From Arthrobacter sp. 135MFCol5.1 (GTDB lineage: Bacteria > Actinomycetota > Actinomycetes > Actinomycetales > Micrococcaceae), in contig NZ_KB895462.1 in the NCBI RefSeq assembly GCF_000374865.1, forward strand, positions 84,543 to 148,542: a stretch of DNA of 64,000 bases, read 5' to 3'. Every line of letters begins with the position of its first letter. Positions within the stretch are counted from its first letter, which is position 1. Positions 37,314 to 49,451 of the stretch are shown piece by piece. Both the position numbers and the translations under genes were made by a program. The notes beneath the pieces were generated by a model, which worked only from the letters and a program-made list of their open reading frames with translations, made no database searches and was not told the DNA's origin.

Positions 37314-40300
37314 GGATCCGCCTGACACTCCGCCGCGAGCCCGCCGACGCCAAGGATCTGGCCGTCACGGTGGACGGCCTGGCCACTGTGGCCGACATCG
37401 CCACCGTGTTGTGGGCTGCTGATCCGGACCGGAAAGGAACGCCCCCTCCGGAGAACCTCTCGCTGCGCATCGATGAAGCGTTCGTCGGTGCCGGCATCAG
37501 CGGAAATGTCCTGGCCCGCCAGGACAACCTGCTCGAATCAGGCCTGCGCCCCGGCTCGGTGGTATCGCTGGCCCAGGTCAGCGAGCAATTCCATGAGCCC
37601 GGCGCCGGCCGCGGACCGGCTGCGGCCACCTTGCGTGTCCTGTCAGGGCCCGACGTCGGCCGTGAATTTTCGCTGCCCACCGGCACCAGCTACATCGGCC
37701 GGGACCGGGACGTCGATATCCGCCTCACGGACCCCCTCACCTCCAAGCGGCATGCCCGGATCACCGTGGCGGAGGGCATCGAGATCGTGGACACGAACTC
37801 CGCCAACGGCCTGTTGATGGACGGACTTCCCGTCACGCGCGCAACCCTGAACTCCTCCGACACGGTGACGCTGGGGGACACCACGGTCACCGTGGTTCCG
37901 CTGGGCCACAACCATGCGGCAGCGCCGACGTCGCCCCTGGTGGACTTCAACCGTTCCCCGCGGGTGGTGCCCCGCTTCGAGGTGCCCAAACGGGTCCTGC
38001 CCTCTGGCCCCAAACGCCCCGAAGACCACCCCTTCCCGTACATCATGCTGGTGGCGCCGCTGATGATGGGCGCCGTGATCTTCGCGGTCACGCAAAACGT
38101 GCTGTCCATGGTGTTCATGCTGATGATGCCGTTGTTCATCGTGGGCCATTACGTGGACCAGAAGATGCGGACCAGGAAGCAGCAGAAGGAGCAGCTCAAG
38201 CAGTTCCGGGCGTCCATGGCGGCGCTCCGGCAGGACCTGACGGAACTGCAGCAGGTGGAGCGGGCTGTCCGGCTGCAGGAAGCACCGTCGGTCAGTGACA
38301 CGGTGGATGCCATCTATAAGCTGGGCCCGCTGCTGTGGACCCACCGCCCGGAGCATTCCTCGTTCCTGGGCCTCCGGTTTGGGCTGGGCACGGCGCCGTC
38401 CCGGGTCCCGCTGGAGGAACCCTCCAGCAATGACACCGAAGTACAGTACAGCCGCGAAATCCAAGACTGCATCAAGCAGTTCAGCGAGATCGAAGGCGTT
38501 CCGGTTGTCTCCCAGCTGCGGACCTCCGGTGCCTTGGGCATCGCCGGTGCCCGCGGCCTGGTGGACGATGTGGCCCGGGGAATGGTGCTGCAACTGGTAG
38601 GCCTGCATTCCCCGGCCGAGGTTGTCCTCACCGCCATCACATCCGCCCAGTCGCGCGGGCGCTGGGATTGGCTGCAGTGGCTGCCGCACGTCGGCTCCGG
38701 CCACAGCCCGCTGGGCGGGGACCACCTTGCGGCGGGCTCGGCCGGCGGATCCTCCCTGCTGGCCCGGCTTGAGGACCTGGTGGACGCCCGCGAAGCCGCG
38801 GCCAAGCGGTCGGGTCCGGAGCTGCGCCCGGGCATCGACCCCGACAAGCACGACCTCGAAGAGCCTGTCCTGCCCGCCGTGCTGGTGGTCGTGGAGGATG
38901 ACGCGCCCGTCGACCGCGGCCGGCTGACCCGGCTGGCCGAGCGGGGACCCGATGCCGGCGTCCACGTCCTGTGGGTGGCCACGGACATCCAGGCGCTGCC
39001 GGCCGCCTGCCGCGACTTCATGGTGGTGGACGGCGAGCACGGCACCACCACCGGACAGGTGCGCCTGGGCCGGCACACCTACCCGGTCAGCTGTGAGAGC
39101 GTGGACGCGGAGCTGGCGGCCCAGCTCGCGCGGATGCTGGCTCCCGTGGTGGATGTGGGCAAGCCGGTCAACGACGACTCCGACCTGCCGCGGGCCGTTT
39201 CGTATGCCACCCTGATCGGCAAGGACTTCCTGGACAACCCGCAGGCGGTGGCCGAGCGCTGGACCGAAAACAACTCCGTGCACGCCACCGCCGTGGCGAA
39301 CCGCAAGGACAACGGCACCCTCCGCGCACTCGTGGGTTCCAAAGGCATCGAACCGCTCTACCTCGACCTGAAGAATGAGGGCCCGCACGCCCTGGTGGGC
39401 GGTACCACCGGTGCAGGAAAGTCCGAGTTCCTGCAGTCCTGGGTCATGGGCATGGCCGCCGCCTACAGCCCGGACCGGGTGAGCTTCCTGTTCGTCGACT
39501 ACAAGGGCGGCGCCGCGTTCGCGGACTGCATCAACCTGCCGCACACCGTGGGACTGGTCACCGACCTTTCCCCGCACCTGGTGCGCCGGGCCCTGACGTC
39601 CCTGCGCGCCGAGTTGCACTACCGCGAACAGCTGCTGAACCGGAAGAAGGCCAAGGACCTGCTGGCACTGCAGCGGGAAGCCGACCCGGACGCACCGCCC
39701 TACCTGATCATCATCGTGGACGAGTTCGCCGCCCTGGCCAACGAGGTTCCCGAGTTCGTTGACGGCGTGGTGGACGTGGCGGCCCGCGGACGGTCCCTGG
39801 GCCTGCACCTCATCCTGGCCACCCAGCGGCCGGCCGGTGTCATCAAGGACAACCTCCGCGCCAACACCAACCTTCGCGTGGCCCTCCGCATGGCCGACGA
39901 GGAGGACGCCACGGACATCCTGGGCGTCCCGGACGCTGCCTATTTCGATCCCGCCATCCCCGGCCGCGGCGCAGCCAAGACCGGCCCGGGCAGGATCCAA
40001 GGGTTCCAAACCGGTTACGCGGGCGGCTGGACCACGGACAAGCCGCAGCGGCCGCAGATCGACATCGTGGAGATGGCCTTCGGTTCCGGTCCCAGCTGGG
40101 AGGCGCCCGCGCCCGACAAGCCCCTGGCGCAGGAGCCTGCCGGCCCCAATGACATTGCACGGATGACGTCCACGATCGTGCACGCGGCGGACTCGCTGGA
40201 CATCAGGGCGCCCCGCAAGCCGTGGCTGGATGAGCTGGCCAAGACCTACGACTTCTCCAAGCTGCCGAATCCCCGCACGGACGAACAGCTGCTGCTGGGC

Positions 40301-41755
40301 GTTGCCGACGACCCCGTGCACCAGGAGCAGCCCACCGTGTTCTACGAACCGGACAGGGACGGCAACATGGCCATTTACGGCACGGGCGGCTCCGGCAAGT
40401 CGGCCGCACTGCGGGGCATCGCCATTGCCGCCGCGGTGACTCCGCGCGGCGGACCGGTCCACGTCTACGGCATCGATTGCGGCTCTGCGGGATTGCGGAT
40501 GCTCGAGGAGCTTCCGCACGTCGGTGAAATCATCAACGGCGACGACGTCGAACGCGTGGGGCGCCTGCTGCGGCTCCTGCGCGACATCGCCGAGCTGCGG
40601 TCAGCGCAGTTCGCCGAGGTACGTGCGTCCACCATCGTCGAATACCGGAAGCTCGCGAACCGGCCGGATGAGAAGCGGATCTTCGTGCTGGTGGACGGCA
40701 TGTCGGCGTTCCGTGAGGCATACGAGCACAGCAAGCTCTCCGGACTGTGGGACATCTTCCTCCAGCTGGCCACCGACGGCCGCACCCTGGGCATCCACCT
40801 GGTGGTGACGGGCGACCGGCCAAACGCCGTGCCGGCCTCCCTGCTGGCCTCGATCCAGCGCAGGCTGGTCCTGCGACTGTCCTCCGAGGACGACTACATC
40901 TCCCTGGATGTGCCCAGGGACGTCCTTACCGCCACCTCGCCCCCTGGGCGCGGTCTCCTCGACGGCCTCGAAGTCCAGCTGGCAGTCCTGGGCGGTAACT
41001 CGAACCTGGCCCTGCAGGCCCGCGAAGTCCACAAACTCAGCGAAGCCATGCAGCGCCAGGGCCTGGACACCGCCCCCGGAATCGAACGGCTCCCGGACCA
41101 AGTGGACCTGGACGTCCTGCCCGCCGGCAGCCCGGACCTGCCCGTCATCGGCGTGGACGACGAATCGCTGCAGCCGGCCGAGGTCATGGCCCGCGGCCCG
41201 CTGCTCCTGGCGGGCCCGCCAGGGTCCGGGCGTACCGTTGCACTGGTCACCCTGGCCTACGCGCTGCGCCGGTCCAACCCCGCCACCGAGCTGATCTACC
41301 TCGGCTCCCGCCGCTCCGCCGTCGCGTCCCTGCCCATCTGGAACCGTTCCGTGGTGGGCCCGGATGATCTCGCCGAGGTGGTGGAGGACCTGGTGGAGCA
41401 CTCAACCGGAAACCCCGGTTCGGTGGCCATCTTCATCGAGGGCCTCACCGAGTTCACGGACACCATCGCCGAATCCGGCATTGCCCAGCTGGTCACGGCG
41501 TCCCTCAAGGCAGACCAGTGGGTGATCGGCGAGTCCGAGTCCTCCACCTGGTCCTCGGCCTGGCAGCTTGCCCAGCCCTTCAAATCCGGCCGGCGGGGAC
41601 TGCTGCTCAACCCCGGGGACATCGAAGGGGACGGCCTGCTCAACACCTCCCTGGGCCGGGTCAGCCCGGACTTCATTCCCGGCCGGGGCTACGTGGTGGG
41701 ACGCGGCAAGGCACGGAAGATCCAGGTGGCGTTGCCGCCCGAAAACCGGGACTGA
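37310..41755 (+). CDS. FHA-FtsK/SpoIIIE (EssC/EccC-like) three-domain motor ATPase
   Basis: A 1,481-residue membrane ATPase with the EssC plan. Residues 1-95 look ubiquitin-like (LLESGLRPGSVVSLAQ). An FHA domain (about 105-200; IGRDRDVDIRL, LTSKRHARI, SANG) has intact binding residues. Two helices (about 243-285) and a coiled segment follow, then three FtsK/SpoIIIE-type domains. Domain 1 has full Walker A GTTGAGKS (about 698) and Walker B IIIVDEFAAL. Domain 2 has GTGGSGKS (about 1024) but VLVDGMS at Walker B, lacking the Glu. Domain 3 has GPPGSGRT (about 1303), Arg replacing Lys, so it is probably inactive. In type VII secretion such motors export WXG100 proteins. None is encoded in this window, nor are EccB, EccD or mycosin genes. 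Confidence 0.92.
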   Translation: MRIRLTLRREPADAKDLAVTVDGLATVADIATVLWAADPDRKGTPPPENLSLRIDEAFVGAGISGNVLARQDNLLESGLRPGSVVSLAQVSEQFHEPGAGRGPAAATLRVLSGPDVGREFSLPTGTSYIGRDRDVDIRLTDPLTSKRHARITVAEGIEIVDTNSANGLLMDGLPVTRATLNSSDTVTLGDTTVTVVPLGHNHAAAPTSPLVDFNRSPRVVPRFEVPKRVLPSGPKRPEDHPFPYIMLVAPLMMGAVIFAVTQNVLSMVFMLMMPLFIVGHYVDQKMRTRKQQKEQLKQFRASMAALRQDLTELQQVERAVRLQEAPSVSDTVDAIYKLGPLLWTHRPEHSSFLGLRFGLGTAPSRVPLEEPSSNDTEVQYSREIQDCIKQFSEIEGVPVVSQLRTSGALGIAGARGLVDDVARGMVLQLVGLHSPAEVVLTAITSAQSRGRWDWLQWLPHVGSGHSPLGGDHLAAGSAGGSSLLARLEDLVDAREAAAKRSGPELRPGIDPDKHDLEEPVLPAVLVVVEDDAPVDRGRLTRLAERGPDAGVHVLWVATDIQALPAACRDFMVVDGEHGTTTGQVRLGRHTYPVSCESVDAELAAQLARMLAPVVDVGKPVNDDSDLPRAVSYATLIGKDFLDNPQAVAERWTENNSVHATAVANRKDNGTLRALVGSKGIEPLYLDLKNEGPHALVGGTTGAGKSEFLQSWVMGMAAAYSPDRVSFLFVDYKGGAAFADCINLPHTVGLVTDLSPHLVRRALTSLRAELHYREQLLNRKKAKDLLALQREADPDAPPYLIIIVDEFAALANEVPEFVDGVVDVAARGRSLGLHLILATQRPAGVIKDNLRANTNLRVALRMADEEDATDILGVPDAAYFDPAIPGRGAAKTGPGRIQGFQTGYAGGWTTDKPQRPQIDIVEMAFGSGPSWEAPAPDKPLAQEPAGPNDIARMTSTIVHAADSLDIRAPRKPWLDELAKTYDFSKLPNPRTDEQLLLGVADDPVHQEQPTVFYEPDRDGNMAIYGTGGSGKSAALRGIAIAAAVTPRGGPVHVYGIDCGSAGLRMLEELPHVGEIINGDDVERVGRLLRLLRDIAELRSAQFAEVRASTIVEYRKLANRPDEKRIFVLVDGMSAFREAYEHSKLSGLWDIFLQLATDGRTLGIHLVVTGDRPNAVPASLLASIQRRLVLRLSSEDDYISLDVPRDVLTATSPPGRGLLDGLEVQLAVLGGNSNLALQAREVHKLSEAMQRQGLDTAPGIERLPDQVDLDVLPAGSPDLPVIGVDDESLQPAEVMARGPLLLAGPPGSGRTVALVTLAYALRRSNPATELIYLGSRRSAVASLPIWNRSVVGPDDLAEVVEDLVEHSTGNPGSVAIFIEGLTEFTDTIAESGIAQLVTASLKADQWVIGESESSTWSSAWQLAQPFKSGRRGLLLNPGDIEGDGLLNTSLGRVSPDFIPGRGYVVGRGKARKIQVALPPENRD

Positions 41756-41768
41756 GCAGCCCGGAGAT

Positions 41769-41807
41769 GTGCGGGGCCGCCGCAGCCGCGGATTTGCGGC
41801 CCCGCAC
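41769..41807 (+). terminator. Terminator of the motor operon
   Basis: A perfect 12-bp GC stem (41769-41780 with 41796-41807) and 15-nt loop, 13 bases after the motor gene stop. No U-tract. It marks the likely end of the main operon. Confidence 0.75.
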
Positions 41808-41877
41808 GGCGCTGTAGAAGACTACCGGGGACACCAGAAAGCCGCGGTGGGGGGACTGCGCGCAGCGAAAGGTAGCA

Positions 41878-45738
<3,861 letters not shown>

Positions 45739-45829
45739 GTGTACCGAGCCAAGCGTGCTGTCCGCCGGCCGGCCTTGGTGCGGCGGTAACTCCTCCCGGT
45801 ACTGATAGTTCGATCACGGAAAGCCCCGT

Positions 45830-45849
45830 TTGGGCCCGCGGGGGCCCGA
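45830..45849 (+). terminator. GC hairpin after the IMPase-family gene
   Basis: GGGCCC (45832-45837) and GGGCCC (45842-45847) pair around GCGG; flanking T/A bases extend the stem to about nine pairs with one wobble. It lies just before the GNAT promoter. Confidence 0.6.
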
Positions 45850-45857
45850 ACCGCCAC

Positions 45858-45869
45858 TACCATTGACGG
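45858..45869 (+). promoter_or_regulatory. Leaderless promoter of the GNAT gene
   Basis: TACCAT (45858-45863) and 6 nt, then the GTG at 45870. No ribosome binding site. Confidence 0.55.
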
Positions 45870-46373
45870 GTGCAGCCGCAGCTAACCATCCGTCCCGCCG
45901 TCGAAGCCGACTTCGGCGACGTCGCCCGCATCACCGGCGACTCCTACCTCGCCGCAGGGTACTTCGACGACGCCGCCCACCCGTACATGGTCAAGGTCAT
46001 GGACGTTGCGGCGCGCGCGGAGCAGGCCACCATCTGGGTGGCTGAACGGGAGGGGTCGGTCATTGGCTCGGTCACCCTGGCACTTGCCGGTGAACCGTAC
46101 GCTGACATTGCCCTGCCGGACGAACTGGAATTCCGGATGCTGGTGGTGGACCCTGCCGTCCAGCGCAGCGGCGCCGGACGCGCCATGGTGGAAGCCATCA
46201 TCAGCCATGCCCGAACCCTGCCGGGTATCCGTGCGGTGGCACTGACCACGGGGAAAGACTGGGAAAGCGCGCATGGCCTGTACCGCAGGACCGGCTTCCA
46301 CCGGGTGCCTGAACGGGACTGGTTCGTTCCCGGAACCGACACAAAACTGCTGGTTTACCGGCGCGACCTGTAG
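45870..46373 (+). CDS. GNAT family N-acetyltransferase
   Basis: A 167-residue acetyl-CoA-dependent acyltransferase. The fold motifs are in order: the N-terminal strand LTIRPAVEADFGDVARI, the central strand EFRMLVVDPAVQRSGAGRAMVEAII (residues about 88-112) with the acetyl-CoA pyrophosphate loop QRSGAGRAM, and the C-terminal LYRRTGFHRVPERDW typical of small-molecule acetyltransferases. The acceptor substrate is unknown. The GTG start is inferred from the -10-like hexamer 6 nt upstream. It stands alone between ligA-IMPase and ridA. Confidence 0.92.
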   Translation: MQPQLTIRPAVEADFGDVARITGDSYLAAGYFDDAAHPYMVKVMDVAARAEQATIWVAEREGSVIGSVTLALAGEPYADIALPDELEFRMLVVDPAVQRSGAGRAMVEAIISHARTLPGIRAVALTTGKDWESAHGLYRRTGFHRVPERDWFVPGTDTKLLVYRRDL

Positions 46374-46420
46374 CGGCCCTACAGTGGTGGCGACCCATTC
46401 CAGCTTTGAAAGGCCCACCC

Positions 46421-46801
46421 ATGCGTAAAACCTTCGGCACCGGCTCCGTCTGGGAGCAGACGCTCGGCTATTCCCGCGCCGTCCAGGTGGACAACACCCT
46501 CTACATCTCCGCCACCGCGGCCAGCGGCGACGACGGAATCGTGGGAGACGACTTCTACACGCAGACCCAGTACATCCTGCAGAAGCTCGGCAAGGTCCTG
46601 GCCGACGCCGGCTTCGCGTACGAAGATGTGGTGCAGTCCAAGCTGTACCTGACGGACATCAGCAAATGGGAAGAGGCCGGCCGGGCACACGGCGAAGTAT
46701 TCGGCGAGATCCGCCCCACCCTCTCCCTGGTCCATGTGCTGCCGTTCCTTGACCCGAACATGCTCGTCGAGATCGAACTGGTCGCCCGGAAAGCTGCCTG
46801 A
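46421..46801 (+). CDS. RidA family protein (reactive enamine/imine deaminase-like)
   Basis: A 126-residue YjgF/YER057c/UK114 protein; the family hydrolyses reactive enamines/imines formed by PLP enzymes. Recognisable parts are YSRAVQVDNTLYISATAA, a long helix (TQYILQKLGKVLADAG), VVQSKLYLTDISKWEE, and the end segment RPTLSLVHVLPFLDPNMLVEIELVA. The canonical catalytic Arg region (usually RxxxxVxxLP) reads RPTLSLVHVLPF, so the Arg is present. The ATG at 46421 is used (AAAGG 8 nt upstream); an in-frame TTG at 46406 lacks such a signal. Confidence 0.9.
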   Translation: MRKTFGTGSVWEQTLGYSRAVQVDNTLYISATAASGDDGIVGDDFYTQTQYILQKLGKVLADAGFAYEDVVQSKLYLTDISKWEEAGRAHGEVFGEIRPTLSLVHVLPFLDPNMLVEIELVARKAA

Positions 46802-46814
46802 CGCTCTCCCTGCC

Positions 46815-47477
46815 CTACCTTGCCGGCAGGCCGTAGCGGTGTTCCGGCCTGCCCGTGGTGCCGTAGCGCAGCTGGATGTCCACGGCGCCGTCGTCGGCCA
46901 GCGACGACAGGTAGCGCTGCGCCGTGGCGCGGGAGACGCCCACCCGGGCGGCCACCTCGGCGGCGGAATACTGTTCGCCCGGAGCCAGTGATTCCAGCAC
47001 CGCGGCTTCGGTTGCCGAGCGGGGTTTCGACGACGACGTGACGTCCCCCGGGATCAGCGACCGTTTTGCGCGTTCCACGGCCTCCTGGTCCAGGGCCCCG
47101 GCCTGGCCCAGGAGGCGCCGGTACCTGGCATAGGAACGAAGCTGCTGGGACAGCGACTCAGCGGTGAAGGGCTTGAGCAGGTACCCCAAGGCGCCCCGGC
47201 GGAACGCCACCCGGACGGAGGCGGCATCCGAGGCGGCGCTGAGGATGATCGTGTCCACATCCAGCTGCTGCAGCAAGTCCAGGCCGGACGCATCGGGGAG
47301 GTAGACATCCAGCAGCACCAGGTCCGGGCGCAGGCTGTGGATTGCCTGCAGTGCAAGCGAGGCGGTGCCAACGGGGGCCAGGGCCAGGAATCCGGCCACG
47401 GAGTCCACGTAGGCTGCGTGCAGCTTGGCCACATGGAAGTCGTCGTCCACGATCAGGACCCGAAAATCATCAGCCAT
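46815..47477 (-). CDS. Response regulator, CitB/DcuR type
   Basis: A 220-residue response regulator, partner of the upstream kinase. The receiver domain (1-120) has DDD (acidic pocket), the phospho-acceptor Asp in LVLLDVYLPD, and the conserved Lys in LLKPF. The C-terminal domain has a helix-turn-helix (YSAAEVAARVGVSRATAQRYL, about 180-200), as in CitB/DcuR. The ATG at 47477 is used because GGAAAGGA precedes it and the receiver begins right there; the open frame continues upstream but in the kinase gene. It overlaps the kinase by 8 bases. It is expected to activate the divergent citrate transporter. Confidence 0.94.
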   Translation of the reverse strand: MADDFRVLIVDDDFHVAKLHAAYVDSVAGFLALAPVGTASLALQAIHSLRPDLVLLDVYLPDASGLDLLQQLDVDTIILSAASDAASVRVAFRRGALGYLLKPFTAESLSQQLRSYARYRRLLGQAGALDQEAVERAKRSLIPGDVTSSSKPRSATEAAVLESLAPGEQYSAAEVAARVGVSRATAQRYLSSLADDGAVDIQLRYGTTGRPEHRYGLPAR

Positions 47478-49239
47478 TGTTGTCCTTTCCGGCTGCCCCG
47501 GGGGTCTTCGCGGCAGGGTTTCCCGCCGTCGTGTGCGGGAGGACCGCCATGAAGACGGCGCCCGGCCCGCCGGCGGTGCCGCGATCCAGTACTTTGACGT
47601 CGCCGCCGCGGCGGCGTGCCAGCTGCCGGGCCAGGGCCAGGCCGAAGCCCTGCCCGCCACCGGCACGCACCGGGCCCGCAGCGGTGGTGAATCCTTCTAC
47701 GAAGACGCCTTCGGGATCGGTTCCGTCCGCCAGCCCGTCGCCCGAGTCCGCCACCACGATGTGCAGCGTCCCGCCGTCGTCGCCCGGCTCATCCAGCACC
47801 TCGAGCTCAACCCAGCGGTCCGTCGAGGATCCTGCCACGGCGGCGTTGACGGCGTTGTCGATCAGGTTCCCCAGCACCGTGGTCACATCCTGGGCCTCCG
47901 TGACCTGGCCGCGGACCAGGGTTTCGGGCCCGATGCGGAGGGCGACGCCCCGTTCGTCCGCTTCCACGCCCTTGGCCCCCACAAACGCCTGCAGGTAGGG
48001 GTCCTGGAGCAGTTCGGCCTGGTCCACGGGGAACTTCAGCGGACCGGTGGCGGCCAGCCCAGCCAGGTAGTCACGGGCCTCCTGGTGCTGCCCGATGCCC
48101 AGGAAACCGGCCAGGGTGTGCAGCTGGTTGGCGAACTCGTGCCGCTGGGCGCGCAGGGCCGTGGACATGGTGCCCACGGCATCCAGCTGCCGGGTGAGCT
48201 CCTGCAGCTCTGTGCGGTCGCGGAGCATGATCACCCAGCCCAAGTCCTCCCGGCGGTGCAGCGCCTTGCGGGCATTGACCACCAGGACCCGGCCGCCCGC
48301 CACCAGTTCCAGGGCATCCGGCCCCGCGGCATTCCCTTCCGGTCCGGCGGCAGCCAACCGCGGAGCGGCGGCCACGGGGGCGGGGCTGGTGAGTGACTTC
48401 AGCTGGGCGGGAACGGGGGCGTCCTCCCACCGTGTCCCGGACAGGTCGGGCAAATCGAGCAGGCGCTGCGCCGCGGCGTTGAACACGCTGACCCGGCCGT
48501 CGGCACGGACGCCGATGACGCCGTCGTCCACGCCCTGCAGCACTGCCACCTGGTCGTGGACCAGCGTGCTGATCTCTTCCGGTTCCAGGCCCAGGGTGAG
48601 CCGCTGGAGGCGGCGGCGCAGCAGGAAGGATCCCAGGACTCCGGCCAGCAGTGCGCCGGCGGCGGTCAGGGCCACCGGGCCGATGTCGCGGCTCACGCTC
48701 TGGGCCACGGTTTCCATGGAGTAGCCCACGCTCACCTCACCCACCACCGTCGCGGTGCCGGGGGCATACACCGGAACCTTTGCTCCGGCGGAAGGGCCAA
48801 GGGTTCCCGTGTTCCGGGTGGTGATTTCCTGCCCGGACAGCGCCTCGGACGGGTCCGTGCTCACCTTCTCGCCGAGCCGCTGCGGATCCGGGTGGGCCAG
48901 CCGGATCCCGGTTTCGTCGGTGATCACTACGAACAGGGCGCCGGTCCTGGTCCGTGCGGCCTCTGCGGAGGCCTGCAGCGGACCCGCGAGGAGCGCGGCC
49001 GGCGGGGGAGTGCCGGGCTGTTCGCTGATGGCCAGTACGTCTGCCCTGACCTCCGGATCGGATGCGACGGTCCGGGCCAGCGTCAGGGCCTGGTTCTCCG
49101 CGTCGCTGCCCACCCGGTCATACGTCAGCCAGGCATGCACCGTGGCGCTCAGGAGGACCACCAGGAGAACGACGGCCACCTGCAGCAAGAGTGTCTGGGT
49201 GGAAAAGCGCAGCGGCTGCCGGGGCGCGGGACGCTGCAT
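47470..49239 (-). CDS. Sensor histidine kinase, CitA/DcuS type
   Basis: A 589-residue membrane kinase. A first helix (about 15-38), an external PAS-like (PDC) sensor domain (about 40-185) and a second helix (about 188-208) are followed by a cytoplasmic PAS domain (about 225-345) and the DcuS-type histidine box RAQRHEFANQLHTLAGFL (about 375-392). The ATPase domain has the N box NLIDNAVNAA, a G1 box DSGDGL, and G2 GGQGFGLALARQLA. An AAGGAGG ribosome site precedes the ATG. In characterised members the PDC domain binds citrate or C4-dicarboxylates; the adjacent CitMHS transporter favours citrate. The ligand is inferred. Confidence 0.93.
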   Translation of the reverse strand: MQRPAPRQPLRFSTQTLLLQVAVVLLVVLLSATVHAWLTYDRVGSDAENQALTLARTVASDPEVRADVLAISEQPGTPPPAALLAGPLQASAEAARTRTGALFVVITDETGIRLAHPDPQRLGEKVSTDPSEALSGQEITTRNTGTLGPSAGAKVPVYAPGTATVVGEVSVGYSMETVAQSVSRDIGPVALTAAGALLAGVLGSFLLRRRLQRLTLGLEPEEISTLVHDQVAVLQGVDDGVIGVRADGRVSVFNAAAQRLLDLPDLSGTRWEDAPVPAQLKSLTSPAPVAAAPRLAAAGPEGNAAGPDALELVAGGRVLVVNARKALHRREDLGWVIMLRDRTELQELTRQLDAVGTMSTALRAQRHEFANQLHTLAGFLGIGQHQEARDYLAGLAATGPLKFPVDQAELLQDPYLQAFVGAKGVEADERGVALRIGPETLVRGQVTEAQDVTTVLGNLIDNAVNAAVAGSSTDRWVELEVLDEPGDDGGTLHIVVADSGDGLADGTDPEGVFVEGFTTAAGPVRAGGGQGFGLALARQLARRRGGDVKVLDRGTAGGPGAVFMAVLPHTTAGNPAAKTPGAAGKDNNG

Positions 49240-49393
49240 TTATCCTCCTTGACGGGTGTGGCGCGACGGGTATGGCTCAACCGTATCGGCTGCCGCCAGG
49301 CGCCGACACAGCGTGAGCACAATGAGCAAAATGCTCCCAATAAGCAGTATGCCAATCAATTGAGCCAAAGGCACCGCCGTGACGGACGCCACC

Positions 49394-49425
49394 CTACAGT
49401 CTGTAGCACGCGTCACACCGGTGTG
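49394..49425. promoter_or_regulatory. Two palindromes in the citA-transporter divergent region
   Basis: CTACAG-T-CTGTAG (49394-49406) and CACACCGGTGTG (49414-49425), both perfect, lie 27-58 bases before the transporter start. The rest of this 212-bp gap contains an AT-rich stretch (about 49318-49368), as expected for CitB-type binding sites. Binding is inferred from position. Confidence 0.5.
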
Positions 49426-49451
49426 CCGCTGTTCACAAGAAGGAGCCGGCT

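Noticed and set aside
37643..40519. Long minus-strand open frame (958 codons) inside the motor gene
   Set aside because: It is antisense to a gene with clear ATPase motifs and encodes Gly/Arg/His/Val-rich sequence with no family signal. High GC with C/G-ending codons suppresses stop codons on the opposite strand.
47478..47666. 63-codon N-terminal extension of the response regulator
   Set aside because: The receiver domain starts at the ATG at 47477 with a good ribosome site; the extension is read inside the kinase gene and is low-complexity.
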